DNA of 64,000 nt, taken from contig NZ_JAKRGF010000002.1 of the NCBI RefSeq assembly GCF_022347685.1, positions 372,001 through 436,000 on the forward strand. The letters are read 5' to 3'. Below are positions 7,535 through 16,705 of this stretch, one piece after another. Every line of letters begins with the position of its first letter. Within the stretch, counting starts at the first letter, position 1. The notes under the pieces were generated by a model. That model saw only the letters and a program-made list of their open reading frames with translations. It was not told the origin of the DNA and ran no database searches. Source of the stretch: Thalassobius sp. Cn5-15. GTDB taxonomy: Bacteria; Pseudomonadota; Alphaproteobacteria; Rhodobacterales; Rhodobacteraceae. Made by a program: the position numbers and the translations under genes.

Positions 7535-8905
7535 TCAGTAGCTGTAATCCGCGTAGATGCGGGTCAGATCACCGCCCCAGTCGCCATTGTAGCGCGCCAG
7601 CAGCTCATCCGCAGGAACCTGACCGCTGTCGACCGATTCCTTCAATGCGTTAAGAAAATGGGTTTCATTTGGCACCAAACCACCGGCGCCTTCACGGGCA
7701 CGGGCGATCAGGCCTGCCTCAGAAATATCCAGCACTTCACGTGCCAGATCGTGCATCTTGATGCCGTTCACTTCGGCCTGCAAACCGTCGATCGACGCCT
7801 GAACGCGCAGCCCTTCGCGGGTTTCCGCGTCCCAGCTCTTGACCAGATCCCAGGCCGCATCCAACGCACCCTGATCATACATCAGCCCCACCCAGAAGCC
7901 GGGCAATGCACACAGACGACGCCACGGGCCACCATCCGCGCCGCGCATCTCCATGTATTTCTTGATCCGTGCTTCGGGGAAAGCGGTGGTCAGGTGATCG
8001 GCCCAATCGCTCAGCGTCGGCACCTCACCGGGCAACGCGGGCAGCTGCCCCTTCAGGAAATCGCGGAAGGACTGGCCCAGCGCGTTGATATATTTGCCCT
8101 CGCGGTAAACAAAATACATCGGCACATCGAGCGCATATTGAACATACCGCTCAAACCCCATGCCGTCCTCAAAAACAAACGGCAGCATGCCAGTGCGCGC
8201 GTCATCAAGGTGGCGCCAGATTTTCGAGCGCCAGCTTTTGTGGCCATTGACCTGCCCCTCAAAGAAGGGCGAGTTGGCAAAGAGTGCCGTCGCCACCGGC
8301 TGCAACGCCAATGCCACACGCAGTTTTTGCACCATGTCCGCCTCTGACGCGAAATCAAGGTTCACCTGAACAGTGCAGGTCCGGCGCATCATCGCGCGCC
8401 CCATGGTGCCAACCTTTTCCATATAGTCGTTCATCAGCGTGTAACGACCTTTAGGCATCAGGGGCATTTCCTCATGCGACCACAGAGGGGCCGCGCCCAA
8501 GCCGATGAAACCCACGCCGATCTCATCCGCGATATCCTTCACCTCACGCAGGTGAACGTTCACCTCATCACAGGTCTGGTGAATGGTTTCCAGCGGCGCG
8601 CCCGACAGTTCCAGCGCCCCACCCGGCTCTAATGACACGTTCGCGCCATCCTTAGTCAGCCCGATCAGATTGCCGCCCTCCTCAACAGGTGCCCAACCGT
8701 GCCGGTCGCGCAGCGCCTCTAGCACCGCCTTGATCGACCGCACGCCCTCGTATGGCAGCGGTTTCAGTGTGTCTTTGCAGTAGCCGAACTTCTCATGCTC
8801 GGTGCCGATGCGCCAATCGTCCTTGGGCTTGCAGCCAGAGGCAAGATATTCTGCCAGTTGATCGTGATGTTCGATCGGCCCGCCGCCGGATTGAGGGATG
8901 GACAT
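7535..8905 (-). CDS. gshA: glutamate-cysteine ligase
   Basis: Joins glutamate and cysteine with ATP, the first step of glutathione synthesis, in the cytoplasm. The 456-residue protein matches the plant/alphaproteobacterial class: GTEHEKFGY near residue 34, LEPGGALELSGAPLETIHQTC around 90-110, and FFEGQVNGHKSWRSKIW. The ATG at 8905 has GGAG 7 bases upstream; an in-frame extension to 8941 has no ribosome-binding site and no family-like sequence. It is downstream of rsmE, a GNAT gene and a small membrane protein on the same strand. Confidence 0.95.
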   Translation of the reverse strand: MSIPQSGGGPIEHHDQLAEYLASGCKPKDDWRIGTEHEKFGYCKDTLKPLPYEGVRSIKAVLEALRDRHGWAPVEEGGNLIGLTKDGANVSLEPGGALELSGAPLETIHQTCDEVNVHLREVKDIADEIGVGFIGLGAAPLWSHEEMPLMPKGRYTLMNDYMEKVGTMGRAMMRRTCTVQVNLDFASEADMVQKLRVALALQPVATALFANSPFFEGQVNGHKSWRSKIWRHLDDARTGMLPFVFEDGMGFERYVQYALDVPMYFVYREGKYINALGQSFRDFLKGQLPALPGEVPTLSDWADHLTTAFPEARIKKYMEMRGADGGPWRRLCALPGFWVGLMYDQGALDAAWDLVKSWDAETREGLRVQASIDGLQAEVNGIKMHDLAREVLDISEAGLIARAREGAGGLVPNETHFLNALKESVDSGQVPADELLARYNGDWGGDLTRIYADYSY

Positions 8906-9010
8906 GGGCTTGCTCCGTTTTGGCTGCTGCGCAGGCGTCACTGCTGCGTGGAATCTAGGGTCAGATCAGAATGTCAGAAGGCAAAGATTTGTGGTCCGTA
9001 CCGGCAATTG

Positions 9011-9526
9011 TCAATGCAACTTTCGCATGTCGACATGCCACAGCAGGATCTCTTCGCTTAAGGGTTCGTCAAGAGCGGCCTGAACAACCTTCATATCAAG
9101 GCCCGGCAGGTTCGAGAACACGTCAAACAACTGATCCGCGCCCTCTGCGTTCACAGGAATGTCAAGTGGTGTGGTGTCTTGAGCCAGAAGATACCAGCGT
9201 TTGCGCCCTGAGCCGTCCACCAGCATGCGGATCGATACCAGACCCTCCACCGCCAGTGCACCGCCAGTCTCCGGGCCAAAATAGCCCAGCCGCCCTTCAT
9301 CCAGCGTCACCACACCAGCCCCACCGCCACCGCGATCAAACCGCGCACGGCGCAGGGCAAGAACGACCCAGACACCGCCAAGGATCACGATCAGGGCGCC
9401 AAGGGCGCGAAACAGTCCGAAAGACGTCAAAAACCAATGCGCCCCCAGAGCCGTCATCAGCGTCGCAATCAACACCTCACGCCAACGGCGCAGGCCAGCG
9501 GCGGCTTCGGGACGCATAAAACTCAT
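9011..9526 (-). CDS. hypothetical membrane protein
   Basis: 171-residue unrecognised protein with two membrane segments near residues 20-57 and a soluble C-terminal domain containing VVTLDEGRLGYFGPETGGALAVEGLVSI, probably a beta-rich fold. The ATG at 9526 is preceded by GGAG with 7-base spacing. A GTG two codons upstream overlaps the GNAT stop (GTGA) but sits too close to the GGAG. The gene runs with the GNAT gene and gshA. Confidence 0.7.
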   Translation of the reverse strand: MSFMRPEAAAGLRRWREVLIATLMTALGAHWFLTSFGLFRALGALIVILGGVWVVLALRRARFDRGGGGAGVVTLDEGRLGYFGPETGGALAVEGLVSIRMLVDGSGRKRWYLLAQDTTPLDIPVNAEGADQLFDVFSNLPGLDMKVVQAALDEPLSEEILLWHVDMRKLH

Positions 9527-9528
9527 GT

Positions 9529-10383
9529 TCACGCTCCTATCTCGACGGTCACATGCAATACTGCGACACGGTAGCTGCCGACGCGCTGAAAACCAATGGC
9601 CTCATAGGCACGTGACGCCGCATCGTTGTTGGAAAAGAGGAGTGCAGTTTTCGTGCCTTTTGCCCGCGCCTCAGCCAGATGAGCGGCGACAACACGGCGC
9701 GCATAGCCCTGCCCGCGCTGACCGTCAGGCGTATAGACTCCGCCAATCTGCACCATATCCTGAAACTGCGCATTAAAGGCCGTCATCGCAACCGGCCTGC
9801 CGCCAACGATCAACACGCGTGTCACGTCACCCTGAATGGCATTCACCGCCCGTTCAATCGCGCGGGTGGTTGCATCAGGGCCGGCCATACTACCAGTGTC
9901 ACGCCCATAGCCCAAATACCAAAAAGTCAGTGTTTCCACATCCAGCGTCTGCGGTGCACGGATATCACACGGACCATCGGGCAGGATCAGATCTGCGAGG
10001 TCAAGACGGTAGAGCGGTTCCACCGCATCTACAGTAAATGCCGCCTTTGACAGGCCCAGCGCGGCAATGGCATGGCCCACCTGTTCATCAGGGCCAGTGA
10101 TTCCCTTGACCATACGCCCGCGTACGGCATCAGCAAAATCCGCCCATACGCCTGCGTCAGCCTCCGGCGCCTGACAGAGGCCAAAGCCTTCGTTCGTCAG
10201 ACCAAAAACACCCCGGACCCTTTCCCCCGCCATCTGCAACAGATAGAGCGTACCATGCGGATGGTCGGCGTTGCCGATCCCCACTTCCTCAAGGTTTGAG
10301 CGCAGGAACATTGAGCTATTTGCGTGACGCGCCAGAAACACCTCCAGCGCGGGGCGATCAGCATCAGTGGCGGGGCGGATCAT
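9529..10383 (-). CDS. GNAT-family N-acetyltransferase
   Basis: 284-residue acetyltransferase. The C-terminal half is a standard GNAT domain: MVQIGGVYTPDGQRGQGYARRVV carries the acetyl-CoA pyrophosphate loop (RGQGYA), then LFSNNDAASRAYEAIGFQRVGSY. The N-terminal half is GNAT-like but lacks this loop, giving the tandem layout common in the family. The acceptor is unknown. Its stop is 2 bases below the start of the following small membrane-protein gene, and rsmE ends 40 bases upstream. Confidence 0.9.
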   Translation of the reverse strand: MIRPATDADRPALEVFLARHANSSMFLRSNLEEVGIGNADHPHGTLYLLQMAGERVRGVFGLTNEGFGLCQAPEADAGVWADFADAVRGRMVKGITGPDEQVGHAIAALGLSKAAFTVDAVEPLYRLDLADLILPDGPCDIRAPQTLDVETLTFWYLGYGRDTGSMAGPDATTRAIERAVNAIQGDVTRVLIVGGRPVAMTAFNAQFQDMVQIGGVYTPDGQRGQGYARRVVAAHLAEARAKGTKTALLFSNNDAASRAYEAIGFQRVGSYRVAVLHVTVEIGA

Positions 10384-10422
10384 TACGGCATCCTCACGAG
10401 CAGAATTTCAAAAGGGAATCAG

Positions 10423-11151
10423 TCACCAATCGCCCAAGTGTTGCTGCCAGATCGTCAAAGCCGCAACCGCTGCGGTATCAGCGCGCAAAATGCGTGGCCC
10501 CAGACTGATCACATGGGCAAAGGGCAGCGCGTGCAGGCGTTTGCGCTCCGTATTCGAAAACCCGCCCTCCGGCCCGATCAGAATTGCCCATTTCTCGCCC
10601 TTGTCACGTGCGGCCTCTGACAGTGCCTTGCCTGCGCCCACCTCTGCTTCATCACAAAAGACCAACTGACGATCCTGCGGCCAGTCGGCCAGCAGACGGT
10701 CAAGGCGCTGCAAATCACAGACCTCCGGCACATAGGTGCCGCCGCATTGCTCGGCCGCTTCGACCGCATGGGCCTGCAGCCGGTCCTGACGGATGCGCTC
10801 GGAATTGGTGTATTCGGTCTGAACTGGCAGGATCCGCGCCGCGCCCATTTCCGCCGCTTTTTCGACGATAAAATCGGTGCGTGCCTTTTTGATCGGAGCA
10901 AACAGAAGCCACAGATCGGGCGGCATCTGCAAGGGCCGTATCTGCTCCACACAGGTCAACGCCCCCCCGCGTTTCCCAGCCTGATCGACGCGGGCGCGCC
11001 ATTCGCCGTCCACACCGTTAAACAGCGCCAGTTCCGCGCCCACCTTCTGGCGCATCACGCCAAAAAGGTAATGCGCCTGATCACGGCCCAAGGGAACCGA
11101 TTGCCCCTGCCCCAAAGGATGCTCTACATAAAGGCGGATCTTAATGCTCAT
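10423..11151 (-). CDS. rsmE: 16S rRNA (uracil(1498)-N3)-methyltransferase
   Basis: SPOUT-class methyltransferase that methylates N3 of U1498 in 16S rRNA. The 242-residue protein has KKARTDFIVEKAAEMGAARI, the knot region ILIGPEGGFSNTER and LGPRILRADTAAVAAL, all diagnostic. Its start codon is only 11 bases from the divergent ubiA start, so its promoter must lie inside ubiA coding sequence. It probably leads the operon GNAT - small membrane protein - gshA. Confidence 0.95.
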   Translation of the reverse strand: MSIKIRLYVEHPLGQGQSVPLGRDQAHYLFGVMRQKVGAELALFNGVDGEWRARVDQAGKRGGALTCVEQIRPLQMPPDLWLLFAPIKKARTDFIVEKAAEMGAARILPVQTEYTNSERIRQDRLQAHAVEAAEQCGGTYVPEVCDLQRLDRLLADWPQDRQLVFCDEAEVGAGKALSEAARDKGEKWAILIGPEGGFSNTERKRLHALPFAHVISLGPRILRADTAAVAALTIWQQHLGDW

Positions 11152-11162
11152 GAGGCCTTTCT

Positions 11163-12155
11163 ATGTCTGACCAGCCCCATACGCCAGCCCAGAATGGCCC
11201 TGAACCAGATAGCGGCACAGTCGCTGACGCCGTCACAGGCAACTGGGTCGATCACCTGGCACCCGCATGGTCGCGCCCCTACCTGCGCCTCAGTCGTGCG
11301 GATCGTCCCATCGGCACATGGCTGCTATTGATCCCCTGTTGGTGGGGGCTGGCGATGGCGATGCTGCATGACGGGCAGGCCAGCCTGCACGATCTATGGA
11401 TCGCCACCGGCTGTGCCGTGGGTGCGTTTTTGATGCGCGGCGCGGGCTGCACATGGAACGACATCACAGATCGCAAATTTGACGGCGCAGTCGAACGCAC
11501 CAAATCCCGTCCGATCCCATCAGGGCAGGTCACGGTGAAACAGGCGCTGGTGTGGATGGCGCTACAATGCCTGATATCACTCGGGTTTCTGCTGACGCTG
11601 AACACCGCAGCAATCATCGCAGGTATTGTCGCCATCGTGCCTGTAGCGATCTACCCCTTCGCCAAACGGTTTACATGGTGGCCGCAGGTTTTCCTTGGGG
11701 TGGCGTTCAACTGGGGCGCCCTTCTGGCATGGGTCGCGCACACCGGCAGCCTGCACTGGGCGGCGGTGGTCCTCTACTTGTCGGGCATTGCATGGACGCT
11801 GTTCTATGACACCATCTACGCGCATCAAGACAAAGAGGACGATGCGCTGATCGGGGTTAAATCCACAGCCCGACTCTTTGCCGAAGAAACCCCGAAATGG
11901 TTGAAACGCTTCCTCACACTTGCCGTCCTGTTAATGGCGCTGGCGGTGGGGCTGGCGATGACTGGAACCAGCGCGGCGTCCCCCTTTGCCCTTCTGATCG
12001 CCCTCCTTGGGCCATGGGCGTTTGGCGCGCATATGGTCTGGCAAATGCTGCGCCTTGATACCGAAGACACGGGTGTTTGCCTGCGCCTCTTCCGCTCCAA
12101 TCGCAACACCGGCCTGCTGCCCTTGCTGTTTTTCGCCACCGCGCTGCTGATGTGA
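11163..12155 (+). CDS. ubiA: 4-hydroxybenzoate polyprenyltransferase
   Basis: Integral membrane prenyltransferase that attaches the polyprenyl tail to 4-hydroxybenzoate in ubiquinone synthesis. The 330-residue protein has the first Asp-rich motif GCTWNDITDRKFDGAVERTKSR (shown split: NDITD then R..R..PIPSG) and the second, DTIYAHQDKEDD, plus about eight membrane segments. It is divergent from rsmE with an 11-base gap between start codons. A short GGGCC/GGCCC repeat follows the stop. Confidence 0.95.
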   Translation: MSDQPHTPAQNGPEPDSGTVADAVTGNWVDHLAPAWSRPYLRLSRADRPIGTWLLLIPCWWGLAMAMLHDGQASLHDLWIATGCAVGAFLMRGAGCTWNDITDRKFDGAVERTKSRPIPSGQVTVKQALVWMALQCLISLGFLLTLNTAAIIAGIVAIVPVAIYPFAKRFTWWPQVFLGVAFNWGALLAWVAHTGSLHWAAVVLYLSGIAWTLFYDTIYAHQDKEDDALIGVKSTARLFAEETPKWLKRFLTLAVLLMALAVGLAMTGTSAASPFALLIALLGPWAFGAHMVWQMLRLDTEDTGVCLRLFRSNRNTGLLPLLFFATALLM

Positions 12156-12215
12156 TTGCGCTAAGGGCCTAAGGGCCCTAAACATCGCTGGACCAATAAA
12201 TAAAGACCGGACGAC

Positions 12216-14153
12216 ATGCGACTGTCCTCGTACCTTATCATCGCGGCAACCTTCGGGGTTGCGGGTGCCCTCAGCCTGACGGCCGCGGGCAGCATTGCCA
12301 ATGTGATCGAAGACACCTCGGAACTGGCGGTGCGCAATGGTCTGGACGCTGCAGACCTGACATGGGCAGAGGTCCATGCCAACGGCCTTCAGGTCTACCT
12401 GACTGGCACCGCGCCCTCCGAAGCAGACCGGTTCAAGGCTGTGACCACCGCCGGGCATCTGGTCGATGCCGCACGGGTCATTGACCAGATGGATGTGGCC
12501 AGCACTGCCGATCTGGCACCGCCGCGCTTCTCTATTGAGATCCTGCGCAATGACGACGGGTTGTCGCTGATTGGCCTTATTCCCACCGATAGCGACCGCG
12601 ACGCCCTGCTGGAAGCTGTGCGCAAGATCGCCGATGGCGGCACTGTGTCGGACCTGCTGCAAACCGCAGACTACGATATCCCCGAAGGCTGGCAGCGCTC
12701 TGTCGACTATGCGCTAGGAGCATTGAAAACGCTGCCGCGCTCCAAAATCTCAATCGAGGCAGATCGGGTCGCGATCACCGCGATGACCAAAACCGCCGAA
12801 GAGCTGCGCCGCCTGGAAACCGAACTGTCCCGCAAGGCAGATATGGAACTGGTTCTGGACCTGTCCGCCCCGCGTCCTGTGCTGACCCCCTTCACCCTAC
12901 GTCTCGTCATTGATGACGGCGCCGCCCGCTTTGACGCCTGCTCCGCAGATAGCGACGCCAGTGCGCAGCGTATTGTGGCCGCTGCCAAAGAGGCGGGCCT
13001 TGATAACGAACAGATGAATTGTACCGTCGGCCTCGGCGTGCCCTCACCCCGCTGGGCAGAGGCGGCGGAGCAGTCGATCAAGGCGCTGGCGTTCCTTGGC
13101 GCGGGTTCCGTCACCTTCAACGACGCCGACATCTCGCTGGTTGCGGAACTGGGCACCGATCAGGCGCAGTTTGACCGCGTGGTGGGCGAATTGGAAAACA
13201 CCCTGCCGGCGGTCTTCTCTCTGCATTCTGATTTGCCCAAACCGACCGCCAAAAATGACGACGGCGATGCGCTGGAGTTTACCGCCACCCTGTCGCCCGA
13301 AGGTCAGGTGCAACTGCGCGGCCGTATTAATGATGAGTTGAGCCGCACCGCAGCCGAAAGCTACGCAGTGGCCCGTTTCGGCAATGCAAACGTTCACACC
13401 GCCGCCCGTCTGGATAAGGCCCTGCCCAAAAGCTGGTCGTTGCGCGTGCTGACCAGCCTTGAAGCGCTATCACTGCTGTCAAACGGCTTTGTCAGCGTCA
13501 CACCCGATGTGATCCGCGTACAGGGCAACACTGGCCGCCCCGATGCTTCGGCCCAGATCGCGGGCTTTCTGGCCGAACGCCTAAATGAAACGCAGCGTTT
13601 TGACATCGACGTCACCTATCTGGAAAAACTGGATCCAATCGCATCCCTGCCAACCCCCGAGGAATGCGAAACGCAGGTCAACGACATCCTAAAGGTACGT
13701 AAAATCAATTTTGAACCTGGTTCAGACACACCCGATGCCTCGGCCCAAGGCGTACTGGATGACATCGCCGCAGTCCTGAAAGCCTGCAGCGAAGACCTGA
13801 AGTTTGAAATCGGTGGCCACACCGACAGTCAGGGCCGCGAAAGCATGAACCAGGCTCTCAGTCAGGCGCGTGCCGCAGCCGTTCTGTCTGGCCTGCGCGA
13901 ACGCCGCCTGCTGACCTCTGCCTACCGTGCGGTCGGCTATGGCGAAAGCCAACCGATTGCCGACAACGGCACAGAGGACGGCCGCGAGGCCAACCGCCGC
14001 ATTGAATTCAAGCTGATCCGTCCTGCCGCCACCGACACCAGCGCCGAGGATGAAAACGCCCTCGACGCGATGGCATCCGAAGGCGCAGAGGCGGCAGCGC
14101 AAAACACAGATAAGGCCACGCCAGAGGCCGAACAGACGAACGAAGGAAACTAA
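12216..14153 (+). CDS. OmpA-family envelope protein with repeated BON-like segments
   Basis: 645-residue envelope protein. An N-terminal hydrophobic segment (residues 1-25) acts as signal or anchor. Residues 30-490 contain repeats of about 70-80 residues resembling BON domains (for example WAEVHANGLQVYLTGTAPSEADRFKAV). The C-terminus (about 495-605) is an OmpA peptidoglycan-binding domain: INFEPGSDTP, IGGHTDSQGRESMNQALSQ and GREANRRIEF. A low-complexity acidic tail follows. It probably links outer membrane and cell wall. The next gene starts 5 bases after its stop. Confidence 0.88.
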   Translation: MRLSSYLIIAATFGVAGALSLTAAGSIANVIEDTSELAVRNGLDAADLTWAEVHANGLQVYLTGTAPSEADRFKAVTTAGHLVDAARVIDQMDVASTADLAPPRFSIEILRNDDGLSLIGLIPTDSDRDALLEAVRKIADGGTVSDLLQTADYDIPEGWQRSVDYALGALKTLPRSKISIEADRVAITAMTKTAEELRRLETELSRKADMELVLDLSAPRPVLTPFTLRLVIDDGAARFDACSADSDASAQRIVAAAKEAGLDNEQMNCTVGLGVPSPRWAEAAEQSIKALAFLGAGSVTFNDADISLVAELGTDQAQFDRVVGELENTLPAVFSLHSDLPKPTAKNDDGDALEFTATLSPEGQVQLRGRINDELSRTAAESYAVARFGNANVHTAARLDKALPKSWSLRVLTSLEALSLLSNGFVSVTPDVIRVQGNTGRPDASAQIAGFLAERLNETQRFDIDVTYLEKLDPIASLPTPEECETQVNDILKVRKINFEPGSDTPDASAQGVLDDIAAVLKACSEDLKFEIGGHTDSQGRESMNQALSQARAAAVLSGLRERRLLTSAYRAVGYGESQPIADNGTEDGREANRRIEFKLIRPAATDTSAEDENALDAMASEGAEAAAQNTDKATPEAEQTNEGN

Positions 14154-14158
14154 TCCTT

Positions 14159-14479
14159 ATGGAGCGCACGCAATTCATCATGGCCACTGCGATTATTCTA
14201 TTCGTGGCCTTCTGCATGGGGTGGTTTGCCTATTGGCTGATCCACCGCTTCACCCAGATTTCAAAATCGGACATGGGTGAATTGGACCGTATGGCGCAGG
14301 AACTGCACGAAGCAGAGGAAACCCGCGATCAGGCGATCACCTATTTGCAACAGCGCGAAGCAGAGCTGACCACTCAGCTGAGCCAGACAGAGGCAGAACT
14401 GGCCGCCACCATGGATGGCCTGCGCGAAGCCCGCCATGAAGCCGAAGAGCTGCGCGCCCATCTGGAACGCAGCGTCTAA
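14159..14479 (+). CDS. small membrane-anchored coiled-coil protein
   Basis: 106-residue unrecognised protein: an N-terminal membrane segment (residues 8-30, MATAIILFVAFCMGWFAYWL) and then a long heptad-rich coiled coil (about 40-105, e.g. MAQELHEAEETRDQAITYL). It follows the OmpA-family gene by 5 bases in the same operon, so it may work with that protein in the envelope. A bidirectional terminator follows. Confidence 0.75.
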   Translation: MERTQFIMATAIILFVAFCMGWFAYWLIHRFTQISKSDMGELDRMAQELHEAEETRDQAITYLQQREAELTTQLSQTEAELAATMDGLREARHEAEELRAHLERSV

Positions 14480-14520
14480 GCCCACCCGCGCCAATAAAAC
14501 ACAGCTAAGACAGCAAACAA

Positions 14521-14547
14521 AAACGCGCGCCAGCCGGCGCGCGTTTT
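14521..14547. terminator. bidirectional terminator between coiled-coil gene and hpaR-like gene
   Basis: ACGCGCGCC at 14523-14531 pairs perfectly with GGCGCGCGT at 14536-14544, flanked by A residues on the left and TTTT on the right. It serves the two convergent units. Confidence 0.85.
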
Positions 14548-14568
14548 GTGCTGCAGCGACATCGCCAG

Positions 14569-15045
14569 CTAACTGGTTTGGGCCGTTTCCTTAGCGCGCG
14601 GTTCCTCCAGCGATGCCTCCTGCAAATCATTCAACAGATCCAGTAGCAACTCCAACCGCGCTTCTCCCAGACCAGCCTTCAGCTGTTGGCACAGCAGCAT
14701 TGCTTCGGCCATGTTCGCATCAACCACCATGCGACCGGCATTGGTCAGCGTAATCTGCTGTTTACGCCCGTCATGAGGGTGCGGCTCCCGGTAAATCAGC
14801 GCTTTGCCTTCCAGCGTGTGCAGGATCCGCGTCAGCGATGGCAGCAACAAACAGGCACGTTCGGAAATCTCTGTCGGATCCAGAACGCCGCATTCCTCCA
14901 ATACCCGCAACACACGCCACTGCTGCTCTGTCAGCCCGACTTTGGACAGCATCTGACGCACCGGCCCCAATACTTTTTCACGCGCCCGCAGAAGGGCAAT
15001 AGGCAAAGATCGCTCGGTAGTTAAAGGAGGATTACATTCATACAT
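14569..15045 (-). CDS. hpaR: MarR-family regulator, HpaR-like
   Basis: 158-residue winged-helix repressor of the MarR family, of the type that controls homoprotocatechuate degradation (SLPIALLRAREKVLGPVRQML, TEQQWRVLRVLEECG, SERACLLLPSLTRILHTLEGKALI, DGRKQQITLT). These regulators respond to aromatic acids. No hpa catabolic genes are nearby; the divergent neighbour is an FAD-linked 2-hydroxyacid oxidase-like gene, the natural target. The symbol is by similarity only; the inducer is unknown. Confidence 0.85.
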   Translation of the reverse strand: MYECNPPLTTERSLPIALLRAREKVLGPVRQMLSKVGLTEQQWRVLRVLEECGVLDPTEISERACLLLPSLTRILHTLEGKALIYREPHPHDGRKQQITLTNAGRMVVDANMAEAMLLCQQLKAGLGEARLELLLDLLNDLQEASLEEPRAKETAQTS

Positions 15046-15238
15046 GGCAATGAACCTATCTTTCAGAGTGGTAAAAATAATAAAGGCACTTGGATCAGCT
15101 ACTCGGGGGGGTTTAGCTGGGGCCGTTATAGATGAAACAATGCCCCGATCTTTGAGCTATGACAAAACATACAGGCTATGTGCGTCCTATTGGGGCTGAA
15201 GCGTGGCACCTTGACCACAATCCAGAATGGAAGTTTTG

Positions 15239-16639
15239 ATGATAGATCAACTAGAAGAAATCGTAGGTGGCAAATATGTGCTGCACGGCGACGATCTGGC
15301 AGGCTGGCGCCATGACTGGACGGGGGCGTATGGTTTCGAACCACTTGCCGTCGTGCGCCCCGCTTCAACGACAGAGGTCGCCGCGGTGGTCCGCTGGGCC
15401 AATGGCACGGGCACCGCGCTGGTGCCTGTGTCGGGCAACACTGGTCTGTCTGGCGGCACCTTTGCAAACGGTGCCGTATTGTTGTCGCTGGACCGGTTAA
15501 ACCGCATTCGCGATCTGCGGCCCGATGCCCGCGTCGCGGTGGTGGAGGCAGGGGTGATCCTGTCCACGCTCCATGACGCGACAGAGGATGTGGATATGAT
15601 ATTCCCCCTCACCTTTGGGGCGCGCGGGTCGGCTATGATCGGTGGATGCCTGTCGACAAATGCCGGCGGCTCGAACGTACTGCGCTATGGCAACACCCGC
15701 GATCTGGTTCTGGGGATTGAGGCGGTGCTGCCCACCGGTGAGGTGGTCAACCTGATGAGCGAGCTGCACAAGAACAATTCGGGCTATGATCTGCGCCACT
15801 TGCTGATCGGGGCCGAAGGCACGTTGGGCATCATCACCGCTGCGGTACTGAAACTGCATCCCAAACCGCGCGCCTACGCCACCGCGATGGTCGCGCCACA
15901 GTCGCTGGACGGGGCGCTGCATCTGCTCAACCAGTTGCAAGAGGCCACGGGCGGCGCGGTAGAGGCGTTTGAGTATATGCCGCGTAGCCATATCGAGGTG
16001 CACAAACAAATCGATCCGCAGGCGCGCGAACCGTTCGAGGCACCGCAAAACATCAACATCCTGGTCGAGGTTGCCGCCACTGCCCCCCGTGATTGCACCC
16101 CCGGCGCAGACGGCCGCCCCGCCATCGCCGCCCATCTGGAAGACACGCTGGCAGTCATGTTTGAGGACGGGCTGCTACTGGACGCTGTGGTCGCCCAGAA
16201 CGAAGCTCAACGCACCGAGATGTGGGCGCGCCGGGAAGCGGCGGCAGAAGTCGCGATGTCGCGCAAACCCTTCATTTCAAACGATATCGCCGTGCCACTC
16301 GATAAGGTCGCGCCGTTTCTGGACACCATGGCCACCCGCCTGCCCGACTGCGATCCAGAGGCGCAAGAAATTATTGTTGCCCACCTAGGCGACGGCAATG
16401 TGCATTACACCGTCTGGCCTTCCAGCGACAATGCAGAGCTACGCGATCAGATCATGGAGTTGATGGAGGATGTGGCGCTGTCCTTCGGCGGGTCGTTTTC
16501 TGCCGAACACGGCATCGGCCTGTCCAAACTGCCCTCTATGCGGCGGCGCAAAGACCCGCAGGCCATCGCCACGATGAAGGCGATCAAGGCCGCCCTAGAC
16601 CCCAAGAGCATCCTAAATCCCGGCAAACTGTTGCCCTGA
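15239..16639 (+). CDS. FAD-binding oxidoreductase (GlcD / D-2-hydroxyacid dehydrogenase family)
   Basis: 466-residue flavoprotein of the VAO/GlcD family that oxidises 2-hydroxyacids such as D-lactate, glycolate or D-2-hydroxyglutarate. The FAD-binding part has VVRPASTTEVAAVVRWAN, PVSGNTGLSGGT and GARGSAMIGGCLSTNAGG; the C-terminal cap has AHLGDGNVHYTVWP, AEHGIGLSK and DPKSILNPGKLL. The ATG at 15239 has GGAAG 5 bases before it; an ATG four codons upstream lacks a ribosome-binding site. It faces the HpaR-like regulator across about 190 bases. Exact substrate is open. Confidence 0.9.
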   Translation: MIDQLEEIVGGKYVLHGDDLAGWRHDWTGAYGFEPLAVVRPASTTEVAAVVRWANGTGTALVPVSGNTGLSGGTFANGAVLLSLDRLNRIRDLRPDARVAVVEAGVILSTLHDATEDVDMIFPLTFGARGSAMIGGCLSTNAGGSNVLRYGNTRDLVLGIEAVLPTGEVVNLMSELHKNNSGYDLRHLLIGAEGTLGIITAAVLKLHPKPRAYATAMVAPQSLDGALHLLNQLQEATGGAVEAFEYMPRSHIEVHKQIDPQAREPFEAPQNINILVEVAATAPRDCTPGADGRPAIAAHLEDTLAVMFEDGLLLDAVVAQNEAQRTEMWARREAAAEVAMSRKPFISNDIAVPLDKVAPFLDTMATRLPDCDPEAQEIIVAHLGDGNVHYTVWPSSDNAELRDQIMELMEDVALSFGGSFSAEHGIGLSKLPSMRRRKDPQAIATMKAIKAALDPKSILNPGKLLP

Positions 16640-16657
16640 ATGCCCCAGAACGACAAA

Positions 16658-16684
16658 GCCCTGAAGAACACCTTCGGGGCTTTT
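16658..16684 (+). terminator. terminator of the FAD oxidoreductase gene
   Basis: GCCCTGAAG at 16658-16666 pairs with CTTCGGGGC at 16672-16680 (one G-U) and is followed by TTTT. Confidence 0.85.
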
Positions 16685-16705
16685 CAATTCTAAACCTACG
16701 TCGGG

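Noticed and set aside
12165-12180. GGGCC TAAG GGCCC repeat after ubiA as terminator
   Set aside because: The stem is only 5-6 pairs and no T-tract follows; it is part of a short tandem CTAAGGGC duplication.
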